Below, in pieces: positions 21,774 through 27,913 of a stretch of 27,913 nt of DNA; position 1 is the stretch's first letter; each line of letters begins with the position of its first letter. This DNA comes from JAWLDB01 sp041686915. GTDB taxonomy: Bacteria > Bacillota > UBA994 > UBA5500. A program made the translations under genes and the position numbers. Below the pieces are notes generated by a model. It did not search any database. It was given only the letters and a program-made list of their open reading frames with translations, and was not told the DNA's origin. The stretch is taken from NCBI GenBank assembly GCA_041686915.1, contig JAWLDB010000016.1:1-27913 (forward strand), read 5' to 3'.

Positions 21774-22559
21774 TTGGAACTGGGGAAATTGATTGGTACG
21801 GGTAGAACAGCGGAAGTATATGCTTACGGCCCTGATAAGATAGTAAAACTCTATCTCGATTGGTGCAGGCCAGAATGGGTGGACGACGAGTTTCGGACGG
21901 CCCAGACTGTCCAGTCGCTCGGCATCTCTGCTCCGTATGCCAGCGAGGTGATTGAGATCAATGGCAGGCGAGGCATTGTCTACGAATACGTCCACGGCAC
22001 AACGATGCTTAACGCCCTGACAGCAAAGCCATGGTTGGTCTATGCACTAGCACGGAGGCTCGCTGAGGGGCATGTGGAAATCCATCGAGCCAAGATTGTC
22101 GGGCCGCCATCGCTCAAACACAGGCTGCGAAACGAGATTGTCCGCCTGGATGATAGCATCGGCGTTAAAGCTCTAGCTGCACTCGAAGAGCTGCCCGATG
22201 CGCAGGCGGTCTGCCATGGAGATTACCATCCAGACAACGTAATCCTCTCCGGCGACAAACTGGTAACTATTGATTGGATGAACTCTGCAATCGGACACCC
22301 ATTGGCTGACGTAGCCCGCACGCTTTTGATGCTAAGTTCGCCATACATACCACCAGAGACGCCAGCAAAACCACTGGTTCGCCTGCTCAAGGGACTCTTC
22401 CGTCACACCTACCTGGCGCGCTATGTGCAACTAACCGGGGTTACCCTGGAAGAGATAAAGCGTTGGATGATTCCGGTAGCTGCTGCCCGCCTTACCGAGG
22501 AGGTACCAGGAGAGAAGGAGTACTTGCTTAGACTGATAAAGGATAGTCCCAGAGGATAG
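21774..22559 (+). CDS. APH-fold aminoglycoside/choline kinase-like phosphotransferase
   Basis: 261 residues. I place the start at TTG 21774, five to six nt after GGTGAGGG, giving the family-like opening MELGKLIGTGRTAEVYAY; GTG 21762 and TTG 21771 are possible. The ATP loop is GTGRTAEVY with K25 in KIVKLY. The catalytic loop is H148-G-D150-YHPDNV with N155, followed by the metal-binding D167 (IDWMNS). All residues for phosphotransfer are present. Relatives phosphorylate small-molecule hydroxyls, including but not limited to antibiotics; the substrate cannot be told from sequence. A single-gene unit with a terminator before the ECF sigma gene. Similar in fold to, but not a duplicate of, the gene at 25430. 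Confidence 0.9.
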   Translation: MELGKLIGTGRTAEVYAYGPDKIVKLYLDWCRPEWVDDEFRTAQTVQSLGISAPYASEVIEINGRRGIVYEYVHGTTMLNALTAKPWLVYALARRLAEGHVEIHRAKIVGPPSLKHRLRNEIVRLDDSIGVKALAALEELPDAQAVCHGDYHPDNVILSGDKLVTIDWMNSAIGHPLADVARTLLMLSSPYIPPETPAKPLVRLLKGLFRHTYLARYVQLTGVTLEEIKRWMIPVAAARLTEEVPGEKEYLLRLIKDSPRG

Positions 22560-22576
22560 CAGTGAAATGAAATTGT

Positions 22577-22608
22577 GGCACAGATGCCTGGTCATCTGTG
22601 CCTTTTTG
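22577..22608 (+). terminator. Terminator between the kinase and ECF sigma genes
   Basis: GGCACAGATG (22577-22586), loop CCTGGT and CATCTGTGCC (22593-22602), followed by TTTTTG. Confidence 0.92.
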
Positions 22609-22701
22609 CTTCCCATACGGCGACTTTTCCAATTTGGCCGTAACCTGATGTCTTACAGTTTGGTTATTATTAGTGAGAAGGGGCTGAAAGGAGGACAGAG
22701 C

Positions 22702-23241
22702 ATGGGTACAGTAGCACTCGAGACCGAGGCAGTGCTGGTAGAACAGGCGAAAACCGATGAACAGGCCTTCCGTCGACTGTATGAGCAGCACCTGCCTGGT
22801 CTGTACAGATACGCCTATTACCGCACAGGTAACAAACAGCTGGCGGAGGATGTAGTCTCGCAGACCTTCATGCGTGTTTGGCAAAACCTGAAGCGATACC
22901 AGCAGCGTGGCATACCTTTTAGCCATTGGCTCTACCGCATCGCGGGCAACATCATATCCGATCTGCGACCAAACAGAGAACAGGCTGTTGGGCTATCATG
23001 GGATCCGCCCGACGAACTAGCAGATACACCCACCGAGCAGGTGGACATGAAGCTTGACTTGGCTCTGCTGATGCGCACCTTGCCGGATGCGCAGCAGCAG
23101 GTACTGGCCCTGCGGTATGTGCAAGACCTTAGCTTGCAGGACGTAGCACAGGTCATGGGCAAATCAGAGGGGGCAATCAAGCAGCTGGCCTTTAGGGGTT
23201 TGCAGACCTTGAGAGAAAGGATGGGTGGATATGCAGAATGA
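22702..23241 (+). CDS. ECF-type RNA polymerase sigma factor
   Basis: 179 residues from ATG 22702, with AAAGGAGG upstream; an in-frame ATG at 22567 lies inside the preceding terminator and is not credible. Region 2 is at about 22-88 (FRRLYEQHLPGLYRYAYYRTGNKQLAEDVVSQTFMRVWQNLKRY... FSHWLYRIAGNIISDLRPN) and region 4 at about 122-174 (LLMRTLPDAQQQVLALRYVQDLSLQDVAQVMGKSEGAIKQLAFRGLQTLRE). It overlaps the downstream gene by 11 nt, so the pair is translationally coupled, as for sigma and anti-sigma. It redirects RNA polymerase in response to an outside signal; promoter targets are unknown. Confidence 0.96.
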   Translation: MGTVALETEAVLVEQAKTDEQAFRRLYEQHLPGLYRYAYYRTGNKQLAEDVVSQTFMRVWQNLKRYQQRGIPFSHWLYRIAGNIISDLRPNREQAVGLSWDPPDELADTPTEQVDMKLDLALLMRTLPDAQQQVLALRYVQDLSLQDVAQVMGKSEGAIKQLAFRGLQTLRERMGGYAE

Positions 23242-25150
23242 GTTTAACCGCGGCCTTGAGTCGTTCGAGAAGGAGTTAGGCGAGAAGCTGCGGGATCTGC
23301 CGGAAGTCCGTCCAGACCCGGAGTTCAGTCAACGGCTATGGAATAAAATGGCAAGCTCCAAGAGCAATAGCGTAGCAAGGGGTAAACAAACCGTCGGAAT
23401 GGCTAAGCTCTTCCGTCTGCCCAGAATGGGTATGGTGGCCGCCGCCCTGCTGCTAGTCCTGGCAGGAGGCTGGATAGGCGGTATCTTGACGCAACAGGAT
23501 CAGATGGCAGGTATCGGAACACTATTGGTACCATGTGCGCAGGCTGCACCCGGGCAAACCGCAAACCTGTCATTCCGTTTGGGATTACAGAACGCTTTGA
23601 ACAAGCTACAGTTCAAACTAGAAGTCAACTTTCCCAAGCTACCCTCTCAGTTACAAGCCGAAAGACTGATACGCCCTGACTGGACAGTGGCTGATGTAGA
23701 GACACTGGCCAAGCGTATAGGCATTAATGGTACAACCACCGCCGGGTCAGCTTCGTCACAAGTCTATGTGGCAGACCCCTCTGCCGATCTTACCTACAGC
23801 CTGGATAGTGGAACCTTCTATTATAAGAACAAGGGCGAAGGAAGCGATGAGCCGGCTACCCTGGGCCCAGAACAAGCGCAAGCTGCTGCTCTTGCGTGGA
23901 TAGAAAAAGCTGGCCTGCTGCTAGACGAGAATTATCTCGTGGAGACCAGGGAGGATGGGCTGTGCTACTGGGTCACTATTCGGCAAGAGCTTGGTCCGGA
24001 TAACAGGCCGATTGTTAGCTATAGGCCGAGCTATCGCATCCTGGTGACACCCGGAGAGAATATCGCTGCAGCTGACGGTGGCTGGTATGAAAGCGAAGCC
24101 AGCATGCTCCTCCCCGTTACCAGCTTTAGAGAGGCGTTTGCTGCTCTCAAGCGAGGAGAAGGAGAGTTCATCGCCCAAGGCTTTTCATCCTATAGTGCCG
24201 GGGATGCTGTGGTGACCGGGGTTAAACTGGGGTATCAGTTGGCGTACACTCTGGATTACACACCGTATCTAGTACCTGTGGCGGTTTTCGAGGGTGATAT
24301 TACTCCCGAGGGTAGAGATACTGTACCATTCATGGCTTATGTGTCGCTGGTGAAGCGAACCGACAAGCATAATGCAGGCAACTTCATCATGGCTACCAAT
24401 CTACCCAGTGTACCGCAGCAGTTACCGGTACTAACCGAGCGCCCACTAGTTGTGAGTGAAAGTGAGTTACCAACCTTGCTCAGCTTCTTCGGCATGGCTG
24501 ACGCCAAGCTGGATGAGTACAGCAAATACAGCATCGATGGTGCCGAACTGGGAGCAACCTCCTGGGACGGTGGCTGGCTATGGCGAGGTGTCTGGAAATC
24601 TCAGAGCCCAGTCACAGGGCCTATCAGCACTGAACAAGCCAAGGCTATCGCTCGTGAGCTAGCAGAAGCACTTCCCTCGCTGCCAGGAGGGCTCTCTGAA
24701 CCGGATGTGTTAGGCTTTGATGATGACTACTACTGGGTACAGTTCAACCTGCTCTATGCAGACTTGATGGTTGACTCGCTTGGAGCGCCCAATGCCTCAC
24801 GACTGTCTGTACAGGTTGAATCCAAAACCGGCCATGTTACAACAGTAAACTGCGCCAAACCAATGCAAATTAGCCCCAGTAGGCAGACCGTCATTACCCC
24901 CGAGCAAGCCTGGAAGAAGCTGCTGAGTAACGAAGCCATCGTCTATGTCGACTACGTAGGCGAAGCCCTGCCGGCCTCAGGCTTCATGGTTGATGAGTCT
25001 AAGGTGCTGGAAGCAAAGCTTGTCTACATGCCGCGTGATCGCAACTTCTCCCGCAACGAGTTCTACGACCTGAAGTATGTCTTCAAAGGAACCGCCCTGA
25101 TAGGTGACCGGGAGACCGGATTTACAGCTGTAGTGGATGCAAACAAGTAA
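23231..25150 (+). CDS. Anti-sigma-like membrane protein with large extracellular PepSY/YcdB-like domain
   Basis: 639 residues from ATG 23231 (GTG 23225 is an alternative). The cytoplasmic part, about 65 residues, is acidic and helical (LESFEKELGEKLRDLPEVRPDPEFSQRLWNKM) but lacks a zinc HxxxCxxC anti-sigma motif. A single membrane segment at about 66-88 (MVAAALLLVLAGGWIGGIL) puts the other 550 residues outside. The outer part has repeated units that begin with a 'T/S-x-E-Q-A' helix: GPEQAQAAALAWIEKAG, STEQAKAIARELAEALP and TPEQAWKKLLSNEA, each followed by strands, the pattern of PepSY- or YcdB/YcdC-like repeats. It is coupled to the ECF gene by overlap and so is its probable partner and sensor. 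The fold names are from pattern reading only. Confidence 0.75.
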   Translation: MQNEFNRGLESFEKELGEKLRDLPEVRPDPEFSQRLWNKMASSKSNSVARGKQTVGMAKLFRLPRMGMVAAALLLVLAGGWIGGILTQQDQMAGIGTLLVPCAQAAPGQTANLSFRLGLQNALNKLQFKLEVNFPKLPSQLQAERLIRPDWTVADVETLAKRIGINGTTTAGSASSQVYVADPSADLTYSLDSGTFYYKNKGEGSDEPATLGPEQAQAAALAWIEKAGLLLDENYLVETREDGLCYWVTIRQELGPDNRPIVSYRPSYRILVTPGENIAAADGGWYESEASMLLPVTSFREAFAALKRGEGEFIAQGFSSYSAGDAVVTGVKLGYQLAYTLDYTPYLVPVAVFEGDITPEGRDTVPFMAYVSLVKRTDKHNAGNFIMATNLPSVPQQLPVLTERPLVVSESELPTLLSFFGMADAKLDEYSKYSIDGAELGATSWDGGWLWRGVWKSQSPVTGPISTEQAKAIARELAEALPSLPGGLSEPDVLGFDDDYYWVQFNLLYADLMVDSLGAPNASRLSVQVESKTGHVTTVNCAKPMQISPSRQTVITPEQAWKKLLSNEAIVYVDYVGEALPASGFMVDESKVLEAKLVYMPRDRNFSRNEFYDLKYVFKGTALIGDRETGFTAVVDANK

Positions 25151-25165
25151 AGGAGAAGTGATAAC

Positions 25166-25196
25166 GCCGGGTGCCATAGGTGGTACCCGGCTTTTG
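25166..25196 (+). terminator. Terminator after the anti-sigma gene
   Basis: GCCGGGTGCCA (25166-25176), loop TAGG and TGGTACCCGGC (25181-25191) with one G-T wobble, followed by TTTTG. Confidence 0.88.
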
Positions 25197-25219
25197 TCTG
25201 CTATCAACCAAGCTTTACC

Positions 25220-25248
25220 TATTCATTCCTAATTGAGCGGGATATAAT
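25220..25248 (+). promoter_or_regulatory. Promoter of the leader-controlled kinase gene
   Basis: A perfect -10 TATAAT (25243-25248) with a weak -35 TATTCA (25220-25225) at 17-bp spacing. The transcript would start near 25255, giving a leader of about 175 nt before the kinase start. Confidence 0.5.
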
Positions 25249-25278
25249 GGAACCAATAAACGCGAAGGAGTGAGCGGC

Positions 25279-25320
25279 ATGTACAGCCGGACCATACGCG
25301 AGAGGTACGGGAAGCGGTAG
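25279..25320 (+). CDS. Candidate 13-residue leader peptide of the kinase gene
   Basis: ATG 25279 with GAAGGAG (25264-25270) eight nt upstream encodes MYSRTIRERYGKR and stops at TAG 25318-25320. Four of 13 residues are Arg and two are Tyr. The last codon and stop lie in the 5' arm of the long hairpin at 25315-25372, so a ribosome at the end of the leader would open it. A strong ribosome binding site, a close-fitting promoter and an ATG support translation; its sequence has no known match that I recognise. Confidence 0.5.
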   Translation: MYSRTIRERYGKR

Positions 25321-25410
25321 TTGCGTCCTGGACCCTCATACCACTGACAAAAGGACCAGCGACCAACTACCGTAAAGCTGCATCTCGCTAAACACAGCCA
25401 AAATTTACGG
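25298..25410 (+). promoter_or_regulatory. Structured leader RNA with two mutually exclusive hairpins (attenuator candidate)
   Basis: Hairpin A: CGGTAGTTG-c-GTC-CTGG (25315-25331) pairs with CCAG-c-GAC-CAACTACCG (25356-25372), 16 bp with two single-base bulges; CC/GG extends it past an A-A mismatch. The outer arms GCGAGA (25298-25303) and TCTCGC (25383-25388) can add 6 bp. Hairpin B: CCGTAAA (25370-25376) pairs with TTTACGG (25404-25410), whose 3' edge touches the kinase ribosome binding site AAAGAAGG (25411-25418). A and B share bases 25370-25372, so only one can fully form. No T-run follows, so control would be at translation or by RNA stability, not termination. Confidence 0.5.
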
Positions 25411-25429
25411 AAAGAAGGTTTGCTAACAA

Positions 25430-26416
25430 GTGTTACCCTTAAAATATCTTTTCCACGACAAGAACTTGGCGCTATCCATTCTATCCAGATGGAATTACGA
25501 CGCTGATCAGCCCAATCTGATGGAACACTTCCGTATCTCATCAAACGCTATCTATCCCTTCAAGCACCAAGACAAGGTTCAGTTCCTGCGTTTTGCTCCG
25601 GCTGTAGAGAAGTCAGCCAAGAGCATTTTGGCTGAGCTTGAGTTCCTCAGCTACTTGCACCAGCAGGGCTACCCCTGCCTCACCACCGTCTTGTCCAAGC
25701 AGGGCAACGAACTGGAAGTTGTAGAGACCTCAAAGGGCGTTTACCACGCGGTGGTATTTGCCCGGGTTCCCGGGAAGGGGCTAAATCCGGAACTGATGAC
25801 TGACGAGATGGTATTTGGTTGGGGCAAGGCCTTGGGCTGCTTACACCGCCTGAGCAAGGAGTTTCAACCGCTCAAACATCGTCGCATTGACTATGTTGAG
25901 CAACTGCAATGGATTGCAGAAGAGCTGACAAGGTTCCCGGACGAGGACTTGGCTCGCGAGGAAGTCAGGATCGTATCCGAATGGCTGGCTAAGTTGCCGA
26001 AAGACGAAAGCAACTTCGGCTTAGTTCACTACGACTTCGAAACGGACAATGTTTTCTATGACGATGAGACTCAGAGTTTCCATGCAATCGACTTCGATGA
26101 CGCTGTCTACCACTGGTTCATGATGGATGTGACAACTGCCTTAATGAGCTACAAGGATGACGCTCCGGAAGGGACGTTTGAGTCGGCCAAGCACCATTTC
26201 ATCGCTGGTTACCGTTCCGAGCATGAGCTAACTGACGAGATGGTCGCCCTCATGCCAGGGTTCATCCGCTACCAAAACCTTTACGGGTACGTACGCATCC
26301 TCCACTCAGCGCATGAGCAGTTGAGTGACGAGCCTGAGTGGATGGTGAACCTACGGCAGCGCTGGGAGCATGGGCTCAAGAGGTCCCGCAGTGCTAAATT
26401 TGGAAAGCCACTCTAG
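25430..26416 (+). CDS. APH-fold phosphotransferase with structured leader
   Basis: 328 residues from GTG 25430, 11 nt after AAAGAAGG. The catalytic loop is H200-Y-D202-FETDN207 and the metal-binding segment is D221-F-D223-D, the layout of APH / choline-kinase / homoserine-kinase-like enzymes (HYD is a common variant of HGD). The N-lobe (VQFLRFAPAVEKSAKSILAELEFLSYLHQQGYP) carries a conserved K or E pairing that is less clear. The C-terminus is aromatic and basic. It is expressed from its own promoter through a leader that contains a small ORF and alternative hairpins. The substrate is unknown; relatives range from antibiotic kinases to spore-coat and sugar kinases. A terminator follows. Confidence 0.88.
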   Translation: MLPLKYLFHDKNLALSILSRWNYDADQPNLMEHFRISSNAIYPFKHQDKVQFLRFAPAVEKSAKSILAELEFLSYLHQQGYPCLTTVLSKQGNELEVVETSKGVYHAVVFARVPGKGLNPELMTDEMVFGWGKALGCLHRLSKEFQPLKHRRIDYVEQLQWIAEELTRFPDEDLAREEVRIVSEWLAKLPKDESNFGLVHYDFETDNVFYDDETQSFHAIDFDDAVYHWFMMDVTTALMSYKDDAPEGTFESAKHHFIAGYRSEHELTDEMVALMPGFIRYQNLYGYVRILHSAHEQLSDEPEWMVNLRQRWEHGLKRSRSAKFGKPL

Positions 26417-26423
26417 AGCTAAC

Positions 26424-26456
26424 AACCCCGGGCCTCTGCCCGGGGTTTATGCTTCT
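26424..26456 (+). terminator. Terminator after the kinase gene
   Basis: AACCCCGGGC (26424-26433), loop CTCT and GCCCGGGGTT (26438-26447), followed by TATGCTTCTTT. Confidence 0.9.
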
Positions 26457-26550
26457 TTAGGCAGACAGATTGGTGGCTATTAAAGGTTCGCAGTTAGACT
26501 ATGTAGAACATGGGATGTATACCGGGCTTACACCAAAGGAGGCAACGGCC

Positions 26551-27417
26551 TTGAAGAACGTGAACACATGGGTGCGCGAACACCAGCTTACAAGCTATTT
26601 CGTTTTGAGCTATCTGTTAACGTGGGCGCTATGGGCCCCTTCTCTCGCTTCAGCGCGGGGCCTGCTCCCCTGGCAGCTCCCTGCATACCTCAGCCTAGCT
26701 GGCAACTTTGGACCTGCCTTAGCAGCTGTGTTAGTGGCTTGGGTTGTGGACGGAGGTGTGGGCGTTAAGGCTCTGCTTGATCGACTGATGCAGTGGCGCG
26801 TGAAGTCGGCTTGGTACATAGTTGCCCTTATCCCCCTTGGGGTTAATATCCTGCTGATTGCGATCTTCAGCTCGCTGAGCGGTCTGTCCCCAGAGCTAGG
26901 CTTACGCACCTGGTTAACGTTAGTACCTACCATGCTATTCTGGCTAATAATGGGTGGTCCGTTGACCGAGGAGATTGGATGGCGCGGGTTCGCATTACCG
27001 CGCTTACAAGAGAATCGAAGTGCTCTCTCGGCCAGCCTGATACTCGCCCTGGCCTGGGTCGGGTGGCATCTGCCTCGCTATTTAGACCCCAGCCAGGCAG
27101 TCGGTGGGTTGGCTGCTATACTAGCGTTTGCCCTTCAGGCTACTATTCTCTGCATCCTATTCACATGGGTATATAACAACACTGCAGGAAGCCTACTGCT
27201 GCCGGTGCTGTTTCACGGAGCTATCAATACACTGGGTTACTTGCTGCCGATGTTGTTCCCGGCTGCTGCCACAAATCCTGACCTTGGAGGACACTGGGTA
27301 CTGGTCAACCTGCTCCTGTTAGGGATATTGGCAGTTTGGGCTGCCGCAGTAGTTATCGTCAACGGGCCCTCCACCCTGTCGAGGAAAGAGATGCGCGACG
27401 AGGAAACAGCCGCGTAA
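26551..27417 (+). CDS. CPBP-family intramembrane metalloprotease (CAAX protease-like)
   Basis: 288 residues from TTG 26551, eight nt after AAAGGAGG (26535-26542). The frame is open back to 26470, but those residues are polar and have no ribosome binding site, and the start here gives the usual MKN..W....L..YFVLSYLLTWALWAP opening. Eight or so membrane helices. Catalytic motifs are complete: E140-E141-x-x-x-R145 (TEEIGWRGF), H173 in WHLP and H222-x-x-x-N226 in LFHGAINT. Relatives are membrane proteases, some of which process bacteriocins or give immunity to them, and others cut anti-sigma factors. No bacteriocin genes are seen here. A single-gene unit. Confidence 0.92.
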   Translation: MKNVNTWVREHQLTSYFVLSYLLTWALWAPSLASARGLLPWQLPAYLSLAGNFGPALAAVLVAWVVDGGVGVKALLDRLMQWRVKSAWYIVALIPLGVNILLIAIFSSLSGLSPELGLRTWLTLVPTMLFWLIMGGPLTEEIGWRGFALPRLQENRSALSASLILALAWVGWHLPRYLDPSQAVGGLAAILAFALQATILCILFTWVYNNTAGSLLLPVLFHGAINTLGYLLPMLFPAAATNPDLGGHWVLVNLLLLGILAVWAAAVVIVNGPSTLSRKEMRDEETAA

Positions 27418-27440
27418 GAGACCAGGGCTGAATGCAAGCA

Positions 27441-27470
27441 AAACCCCGGGATGACCCGGGGTTTGTTGTT
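27441..27470 (+). terminator. Terminator after the CPBP gene
   Basis: AAACCCCGGG (27441-27450), loop ATGA and CCCGGGGTTT (27455-27464), followed by GTTGTT. It also lies in front of the convergent nitroreductase stop. Confidence 0.9.
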
Positions 27471-27511
27471 CAAAAAATGGGGCAAAGTACCGTCCATCCG
27501 TCTCACTTGTG

Positions 27512-27913
27512 CTATGCGTCGAACTTCTCGTGGAAAACCGTCTTACTTAGAGGCAACCTGGCTTCTTGATGCCGATCCGGGTCTGCCACGGGGCCAGCGT
27601 TATAACCGATAGCCAGGATGTTAACAGGCACCAGGTTATCCGGAATGTTAAACTCGGCGCGCAGCACATCTGGCTTGAAGTAGCAAATCCAAACGCTACC
27701 GAGACCCAAGTCGGCTGCAGCCAGCATCATATGGTCGGTGACGATACTGGCGTCAATATTCACCATGTCATGTCCATCAAACGGCCGTTTCCAGACTACG
27801 CTCTGGTCGGCGCAAACAACTAGGACCAACGGTGCACTATAGGCATTGGCCGCCTGCTTCATTTTCTCTAGTCCCGCCTCTTCCTGCACCACTAGTATGC
27901 GCTGAGGCTGGCG
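27512..27913 (-). CDS. Nitroreductase family protein (5' end outside window)
   Basis: The reverse strand is open from the window edge to TAG at 27512, 133 codons, the C-terminal three quarters of a nitroreductase that is normally about 170-190 residues. The visible part begins RQPQRILVVQEE, the FMN-contacting loop of the family (S-x-x-N-R-Q-P-x-R). It continues with the typical helix DASIVTDHMMLAAADLGLGSVWIC and the end NLVPVNILAIGYNAGPVADPDRHQEARLPLSKTVFHEKF. Relatives are FMN enzymes that reduce nitro groups, quinones or flavins with NAD(P)H; some dehydrogenate or dehalogenate. An in-frame GTG at 27892 is not the start because homology continues upstream to the edge. Confidence 0.9.
   Translation of the reverse strand, partial: RQPQRILVVQEEAGLEKMKQAANAYSAPLVLVVCADQSVVWKRPFDGHDMVNIDASIVTDHMMLAAADLGLGSVWICYFKPDVLRAEFNIPDNLVPVNILAIGYNAGPVADPDRHQEARLPLSKTVFHEKFDA

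Noticed and set aside
22620..22690. Autoregulated ECF-type promoter before the sigma gene (GTAACC near 22639)
   Set aside because: A GTAACC-like -35 exists but I could not find a matching ECF -10 at the right distance, so I did not call it.
22567..22701. N-terminal extension of the ECF sigma factor
   Set aside because: It begins inside the intrinsic terminator of the preceding gene; ATG 22702 has AAAGGAGG and a normal sigma-factor beginning.
25298..25410. T-box or other known riboswitch class before the kinase
   Set aside because: No T-box AGGGTGG-type sequence, no terminator T-run and no conserved aptamer core that I recognise; the leader ORF explains the arms better.
25215..25544. A 109-codon open frame on the minus strand over the kinase leader
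   Set aside because: Low-complexity shadow with no ribosome binding site or recognisable domain; its openness follows from the leader and the opposite-strand gene.
26470..26550. N-terminal extension of the CPBP protease
   Set aside because: No ribosome binding site at 26470; the AAAGGAGG at 26535 serves TTG 26551. The interval is more likely a 5' leader.
1..27913. CRISPR array, prophage, transposon or integron
   Set aside because: No regularly spaced repeats, no integrase, transposase, capsid or Cas genes and no terminal repeats around any gene, including the AT-rich M50-like one.

Overview
The window looks like the chromosome of a Bacillota (Firmicutes) bacterium, probably a clostridial-type or related anaerobe. 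Shine-Dalgarno sequences are strong (AGGAGG-like), TTG and GTG starts are common, GC-rich intrinsic terminators are frequent, and the protein families (DUF421, DUF1385/YqhQ, DUF368, YcdB-like anti-sigma, two-component OmpR/HK pair) are typical of Gram-positives. Base composition is about 50-55% GC by eye, except for one AT-richer gene (12432-13139). I cannot assign a genus. There are no rRNA, tRNA, CRISPR, phage or transposase genes.

Layout. 1-5755 (mostly minus): a partial beta-propeller lipoprotein, a sensor kinase/response regulator pair, an internally deleted AraC-type regulator, a class-C beta-lactamase-like serine hydrolase and a small membrane protein. 5756-9119: an MFS exporter with an unusual leader and probable ATT start, a frameshifted GNAT acetyltransferase, and a DUF368 polyprenyl-phosphate transporter-like protein. 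9272-11190: a TetR / iron-sulfur flavoprotein-like / membrane-protein operon with two operator-like palindromes. 11210-14797: an N-acetyltransferase, an AT-rich M50-like membrane metalloprotease, a polysaccharide deacetylase and a divergent DUF1385 protein. 15169-19547: a Na/Pi cotransporter with Pho-box-like repeats, two GNATs, DUF1361 and DUF421 proteins. 19703-21686: a TetR / DUF2087 / alpha-beta hydrolase operon. 21774-27913: two APH-fold phosphotransferases, an ECF sigma factor with its large anti-sigma-like partner, a CPBP protease and a partial nitroreductase.

How it fits together. The window is a run of short, independently regulated transcription units rather than one pathway. The themes are envelope or stress sensing (HK/RR, ECF/anti-sigma, DUF368, deacetylase, DUF1385, CPBP) and small-molecule modification or export (MFS, four GNATs, two APH-like kinases, nitroreductase, beta-lactamase-like hydrolase, two TetR units). 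Two genes that resemble resistance functions, the MFS exporter and the second APH-like kinase, each have a short leader ORF with its own ribosome binding site that ends inside a potential RNA stem. This is the layout of ribosome-mediated attenuation, and it is the most interesting signal in the window. The second case (25279-25410) is the stronger: a long leader hairpin overlaps the leader stop codon and competes with a second hairpin lying against the kinase gene's ribosome binding site.
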